Shown: positions 62,200 to 64,000 of the stretch, in pieces
Position numbering within the stretch: the first letter of the stretch is position 1
Layout of the letters: the number at the start of each line of letters is the position of its first letter
NCBI GenBank assembly: GCA_036365515.1
Contig: CM070874.1
Span: forward strand, 207,694,297-207,758,296
Source: Torymus aiolomorphi
Taxonomy: Eukaryota; Arthropoda; Insecta; Hymenoptera; Torymidae
Direction: 5' to 3'
Length of the DNA: 64,000 bases
Position numbers and translations under genes: made by a program
The notes under the pieces: generated by a model
Told to the model about the DNA's origin: nothing
Databases searched by the model: none
The model's input: the letters and a program-made list of their open reading frames with translations, nothing else

Positions 62200-63534
62200 T
62201 TAAGCTGAAAAATCCATAATAATTTGACGTGATGAGTCTATTTCGAGCACGTTATCATATTCTGTATAAACAACGCAATTAACAGAGTGTGATAAAACTT
62301 TACCAAATCGTAATTCTAAACATACAGAGCCAGTTTTTACCAAATTCCAATGTGCATTACTATTTGCCGAAAGATCAGGTGTTAAATCAAAAGCATACAG
62401 ACAATAACCATGTGGGTATGATTCTCTTGAAATATTGTTTCCTTCGTTTGCAAAATGAATGCCTGTTCCACTAAATAAAGTCTGGAATGCATCAGAATAC
62501 GTAGTCGGGTATTCAGGTTGAATGGGTTTACTGGGTGCTTGCATACCATCGACAGTTAGTGCAAGGTAAGTAAGGTCAAAATGTTGAAAATTAAATGGAT
62601 TCTCTTTTTTATCTCCGTTAAATGCCTTATTCGATACAAAACCAATTATAATTCGTTTAGGTAACTGGCCCAAAATTATATTATCTAACGTTTCACCACT
62701 CGAGATAGTGTGTAGTCTAAATGATTTAACTTCTACACGCGTTAAAGGGTATTTAGCGGTCCCTTTCGTAAGTGCTTTAGAATGAGCTAGGAGAACTCCT
62801 GGATTAATCTTAGCTCGTCGTACCCTTAATGATGCTTCTAAAAGGCGTACTTTTATATTCTCAATTTCATAATTGATTAGGCAGAACACGTCTTTCGAGC
62901 GAATAAGCCTGACTCTCATTTCTACACCGTTAAGCAGAAATTTTTCTTGATTAAAAACATCACAATGTAGATGGCCTAGCAAATCCAGAGTTTTCCCTCC
63001 TTTTATAAAGCTATTACGTTTTTTAGCTCCCATATTAGCGGATAAATTTGGAGAAATTGCGGTTAGTTTCGTTAAAGGTGCGTTCATCTGCCCGGGTGTG
63101 TCTTCGTACCATAAAGATGAAGTTAAATGTGATTTTTTAGCCTCACTGCTGTAATTTAATAATGTTTCAATATATGCGCGATACGCGTAAGCATTACTTG
63201 GAGGCGATACTGCTTTTTGATTGAAAAATACGTCGACTTGGTTAAATGAACTGTGTAAAAAATTGTTTACTGGAGCAACTAAAGTATCCTCTTCTATTTC
63301 TTCACCATTTTGCTCAAGTCGTAGACGAAGACTAAGCATTGTATGTGCTAAATCAATGTAATCCTCAGAATTTCCAGGTATAAGAAATTCTAAATACGAG
63401 TCCTCTGAAATTGTAGTAACAGGTTTGTATTCAATCCATTGAGTAGATTCTATAGATGTTTGTGTCGGTGGTAGTGTGAACAAATCCAATTCGGATTTTG
63501 TACACTCACATGAGTGGGTGTGTAAAAAAGCCAT
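62200..63534 (-). CDS. Polinton capsid-like protein (F54H12.2-like family)
   Basis: 444 codons, intact. Recognised as the family widely annotated in animal genomes as 'uncharacterized protein F54H12.2-like', which travels with Polinton/Maverick elements. Visible landmarks: SELDLFTLPPTQTSIE near residue 14-29, an APVNNFLHSSFNQVDVFFN block at 87-105, a Y-R-A-Y-I-E-T-L block near 118-125, LLGHLHCDVFNQ near 185-196, NGVEMRVRLIRSKD at 202-215, and GQLPKRIIIGF followed by NPFNFQHFDLTYLAL at 289-326. Alternating beta-like hydrophobics fit a jelly-roll capsid fold. Whether it is the major capsid or a minor/penton-like component I cannot decide from sequence alone. Start chosen at the first Met, 64 bp after the stop of the upstream core-like gene. 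It is the only fully open gene of the element here. Confidence 0.8.
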   Translation of the reverse strand: MAFLHTHSCECTKSELDLFTLPPTQTSIESTQWIEYKPVTTISEDSYLEFLIPGNSEDYIDLAHTMLSLRLRLEQNGEEIEEDTLVAPVNNFLHSSFNQVDVFFNQKAVSPPSNAYAYRAYIETLLNYSSEAKKSHLTSSLWYEDTPGQMNAPLTKLTAISPNLSANMGAKKRNSFIKGGKTLDLLGHLHCDVFNQEKFLLNGVEMRVRLIRSKDVFCLINYEIENIKVRLLEASLRVRRAKINPGVLLAHSKALTKGTAKYPLTRVEVKSFRLHTISSGETLDNIILGQLPKRIIIGFVSNKAFNGDKKENPFNFQHFDLTYLALTVDGMQAPSKPIQPEYPTTYSDAFQTLFSGTGIHFANEGNNISRESYPHGYCLYAFDLTPDLSANSNAHWNLVKTGSVCLELRFGKVLSHSVNCVVYTEYDNVLEIDSSRQIIMDFSA

Positions 63535-63598
63535 TTTTGTTATTATGCCGGTCCGAAAATATCGCTAACTGGGCGTTTCTTTTTATTTTTCTTTGATT

Positions 63599-64000
63599 TT
63601 ATTTTCTTCGATTTTTTTTTATTTTTCGATTTACGCCCTCATGCACGCGAGACGTTAGCCTCTTACGACGTTTGGTTTTTGACTGATTCTTGCGCTTACG
63701 TACCTGTCTTTTATAGCCAGATCCCTGCATTAGACTTTCTATTTTCTCTTCTGCTTTGCGTTTCAGCTTATTACCAGACTCATGAACTCTACTTCGTAAT
63801 GACTCTTTAAATGGTATTTGATGAGAACTAACATCGTCAATAATATTCATACCAGCTCGGAGAGCTTCTTTACCCACTGCTCGCGCACCACGTTTTAAAA
63901 AAGGGAGTGCCTTACGAAAAAGACCACCGAGAAATCTACCTATCCCACCGTGTCCTCTCTGAAATGGAGCCCCTGCGTAAACTTGTTCAATGCCTCCATT
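63599..64000 (-). CDS. Basic core-like protein of Polinton, C-terminal part
   Basis: The frame is open from the window edge to a stop at 63599, about 133 codons; an apparent ATG at 63877 is internal. The upstream part reads a Gly-rich stretch with RFLGGLFRKALPFLKRGARA, then AVGKEALRAG. The C-terminal half is strongly Lys/Arg-rich. The glycine-rich amphipathic stretch plus basic tail recalls adenovirus core or pVI/pX-type proteins, and proteins of this form lie beside Polinton capsid genes. Likely a DNA-condensing or capsid-interior component. The match is by style and position, not by a firm domain. The N-terminus is outside the window. Confidence 0.65.
   Translation of the reverse strand, partial: NGGIEQVYAGAPFQRGHGGIGRFLGGLFRKALPFLKRGARAVGKEALRAGMNIIDDVSSHQIPFKESLRSRVHESGNKLKRKAEEKIESLMQGSGYKRQVRKRKNQSKTKRRKRLTSRVHEGVNRKIKKNRRK

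Larger units (their letters stand above)
59800..64000. mobile_element. Polinton/Maverick, one end plus late genes (continues past window)
   Basis: Satellite breaks off and a sequence starting AGTAGTATATGGGCGG begins. Polintons usually start with AG and make 6-bp target duplications; TACGTA precedes it, but the other end is outside the window. Behind a GC-rich repeat zone come four minus-strand genes: protease, a conserved ORF, a capsid-like protein and a basic core-like protein. DNA polymerase B, integrase and packaging ATPase are not in view and would be expected to the right. Two of the four genes are broken, so the element is degraded. Confidence 0.85.

Overview
This window looks like heterochromatic or otherwise repeat-dense DNA from an arthropod, most likely an insect. 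I cannot name the order. Evidence for this: a Ty3/Gypsy element with an integrase followed by an envelope-type ORF (errantivirus-like layout), Penelope-like retroelements with RT and a GIY-YIG endonuclease, a Polinton/Maverick with an adenain-like protease, and extensive AT-rich satellite DNA. I see no intact ordinary host gene, no tRNA or rRNA gene, and no prokaryotic feature.

Layout. 1-3419 holds the decayed remains of an LTR retroelement on the minus strand: a gag-like frame broken by a stop, a pol frame with a large internal deletion that keeps the integrase core, and the start of an envelope-type ORF running off the left edge. 3420-5517 is AT-rich with no gene seen, plus a (TA)n tract. 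5518-59799 is essentially one satellite array of roughly 64 monomers (about 430-550 bp each, each carrying an inner 12-bp minisatellite). It is split by two large insertions. The first (11236-27996) is bounded by matching inverted termini and is a patchwork of smaller arrays, a solo LTR, a fold-back element and a Penelope-like insertion. The second (33443-37928) is a Penelope-like element with a 13-bp target duplication; a paralogous uninterrupted copy of its target lies at about 58.6 kb. From about 59800 to the right edge is one end of a Polinton/Maverick: a GC-rich terminal zone with 129-bp tandem repeats, then minus-strand genes for an adenain-like protease (frameshifted), a conserved ORF (one stop), a capsid-like protein (intact) and a basic core-like protein (cut by the window edge).

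How it fits together: there is no pathway here. The satellite is the host sequence and has grown by duplication of blocks of several monomers (near-identical copies 1,519 bp and 1,974 bp apart; a looser pair 25 kb apart). Mobile elements of at least five kinds landed in it or in each other. Target duplications, the empty-site paralog and nested insertions allow a partial order of events. The ORFs inside satellite monomers are mostly a by-product of a 12-bp period without stop codons.
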